A DNA stretch of 60,295 nucleotides, from NCBI GenBank assembly GCA_017455905.1, contig JAFTLQ010000017.1, positions 1-60,295 on the forward strand. The letters run 5' to 3'. The translations under genes were made by a program, and so were the position numbers. This document shows positions 59,423-60,295 of this stretch, in pieces. The notes below the pieces were generated by a model. It made no database searches. It worked only from the letters and a program-made list of their open reading frames with translations, and was not told the DNA's origin. Position 1 is the first letter of the stretch; the number at the start of each line of letters is the position of its first letter. This stretch comes from Clostridia bacterium (lineage in GTDB: Bacteria; Bacillota; Clostridia; Oscillospirales; CAG-272).

Positions 59423-59562
59423 ACATACATCGAGAGGCAAACTTTGCACCGCAGTAAGCTAAAGAAAAGGCGCTGAGAAAAAGTTGAAATTGTTTCGAAA
59501 AAGGTCTGGACTTTCTCCCCCTTCTGTGGTATTGTTGTGTGCTAACAGGAGGTACAAACATT

Positions 59563-59844
59563 ATGGATATCATCAACGAACTATGGTATGGGAACGTATC
59601 GCCCTTCGAGCAATGCACTCGTGGCGACAAACGGCTGAAGGAGCTCTTAAAGCTGGTCGCCCGAAATCGAGAAGAGCTCGGTGAAACGCTAACGGACAAA
59701 CAGAAGGAAACACTTGAAAAATTTGAGGACTGCATGAATGAGATGCACAGCATCACAGAGCGCGATGCCTTCTCCTATGGTTTCCGACTCGGAGTGCAGC
59801 TGATGGCAGAATCCTTCCTTCTGCCCTTGGGCGAGGACGAGTAA
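59563..59844 (+). CDS. DUF6809-like small protein
   Basis: A 93-residue helical protein: MDIINELWYGNVSPFEQ, then KELLKLVARNREELGETLTDKQKE (helical, acidic/basic) and FSYGFRLGVQLMAESF. This pattern (LYYGN...P, ...YGFRLG..L) is one I know from small Clostridia proteins listed as DUF6809; role unknown. AGGAGG 9 nt before ATG 59563; possible promoter TGGACT-17-TATTGT just upstream. Confidence 0.8.
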   Translation: MDIINELWYGNVSPFEQCTRGDKRLKELLKLVARNREELGETLTDKQKETLEKFEDCMNEMHSITERDAFSYGFRLGVQLMAESFLLPLGEDE

Positions 59845-59861
59845 TAATTAATCACAAATCA

Positions 59862-59893
59862 GGCATCGGAGAAATTCGATGCCAATATTTTCT
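59862..59893 (+). terminator. Terminator of the DUF6809-like gene
   Basis: GGCATCG (59862-59868) pairs with CGATGCC (59877-59883), followed by AATATTTTCTT. Confidence 0.65.
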
Positions 59894-59920
59894 TAAAAAC
59901 ATATAAAACCTAAAAAGTGC

Positions 59921-59949
59921 TTGAAAAATTCATAAAATTATGGTATAAT
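59921..59949 (+). promoter_or_regulatory. Promoter of the XRE regulator
   Basis: TTGAAA (59921-59926), 17 bp, TATAAT (59944-59949), giving an untranslated leader of about 170 nt. Confidence 0.8.
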
Positions 59950-59967
59950 CATAATGTAATATTTATA

Positions 59968-60099
59968 GCCCTCGTTCTGTTCGGAGCGAGGGCGAAACCA
60001 CATAAAAAGCAACTGTCGGTTGACACATTGAAATCCCTCGGTTGGTGGTATGTAACCGTGCTTTTTGATACAATAAAGACACGATGAAGCACGGTGCTT
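59968..60099 (+). promoter_or_regulatory. Structured leader with mutually exclusive hairpins
   Basis: A first hairpin is GCCCTCG/CGAGGGC (59968-59993). Further down, ACCGTGCTT (60055-60063) pairs perfectly with AAGCACGGT (60087-60095), while AAGCA/TGCTT at 60087-60099 forms an alternative small hairpin that uses the same bases. Such switching pairs are a hallmark of regulated leaders; no ligand is suggested by sequence. Confidence 0.45.
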
Positions 60100-60126
60100 T
60101 ACGAAATTTTCAAACGAGGTGTTTAT

Positions 60127-60295
60127 ATGATTTTAGCTGACAAGATTATCAGACTACGAAAAAAGAACGGTTGGTCGCAAGAAGAACTTGCCGACAAGAT
60201 GAACGTATCCCGTCAAGCCGTTTCAAAATGGGAGAGCGCGCAGACAATTCCCGATTTAGAAAAGATATTACAGCTTGGCACGCTGTTCGGCGTTA
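60127..60295 (+). CDS. XRE-family helix-turn-helix regulator (partial, runs off the window)
   Basis: Starts ATG 60127 after GAGGTG and continues open to the end. The first 56 residues are a classic HTH: DKIIRLRKKNGWSQEELADK, NVSRQAVSKWESAQTIPDL, LGTLFGV. This exact style is common in Clostridia regulators that carry C-terminal membrane helices, but that part is outside the window. Confidence 0.9.
   Translation, partial: MILADKIIRLRKKNGWSQEELADKMNVSRQAVSKWESAQTIPDLEKILQLGTLFGV

Overview
The window looks like a chromosomal segment of a low-to-mid GC, Gram-positive anaerobe of the Clostridia (Bacillota), probably an uncultured gut lineage. Evidence is the yybS-gdpP-rplI-dnaB gene order, a T-box leader, a biotin-dependent Na+-pumping decarboxylase operon, a CwlD-type amidase, a SpoVT remnant and consistent TTGACA-17-TATAAT promoters with AGGAGG-type ribosome binding sites. 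I cannot place the family.

Layout. 1-1.5 kb: a mobile-looking left edge with a P-loop kinase, a frameshifted small gene and an unexplained GC-rich non-coding stretch. 1.5-4.8 kb: a three-gene ABC importer (ATPase, permease, binding lipoprotein) of the tryptophan/tyrosine type under a T-box with a probable UAC (Tyr) specifier; the binding protein appears circularly permuted. 5-6.1 kb: a small alpha/beta protein, a hairpin array, and a tRNA-Ser(GGA) followed by an exact 115-bp duplication. 6.2-12.4 kb: minus-strand housekeeping genes (E2-like acyltransferase fold, EF-G paralogue, radA, cwlD, membrane protein). 12.5-14.4 kb: Xer-type recombinase plus an XRE regulator. 14.5-19.7 kb: carboxyltransferase, OadG-like, biotin carrier, OadB and 5S/OadA-type carboxyltransferase in one operon. 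19.7-28.7 kb: minus-strand operon yybS(DUF2232)-gdpP-rplI-dnaB-tilS-ftsH plus a previously unlisted 46-residue cysteine protein. 28.8-35.6 kb: recG, rarA, lipid kinase, comEC. 35.5-37.5 kb: ychF and an orphan response regulator.

37.6-45.6 kb is an all-minus accessory block: Cu/Zn superoxide dismutase, small phosphatase, then an AT-richer run of small stand-alone enzymes (two GNATs, cupin, NUDIX, nucleoside phosphorylase, NTF2-like, cytidine-deaminase-like, phosphoesterase, HIT-like, methyltransferase, FlaR-like kinase) with gene fragments at the joints. It reads as horizontally assembled and biased to nucleoside/nucleotide and small-molecule modification. 45.7-52.2 kb: coaE-M18 peptidase-prfA-sua5-parC operon. 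52.3-57.7 kb: P-loop ATPase, ackA divergent from tmcAL, a small conserved protein and a DUF3048 protein. 57.7-60.3 kb: an SPFH protein coupled to a tiny ribbon-helix-helix protein behind a double TGATATCA operator, a truncated spoVT, a DUF6809 protein and an XRE regulator cut by the window end.

The best candidates for something new are the permuted binding protein, the accessory block with fragment joints, the SPFH/RHH/operator module and the small cysteine protein with its Shine-Dalgarno hairpin. No entirely new multi-gene system is proven from sequence alone.
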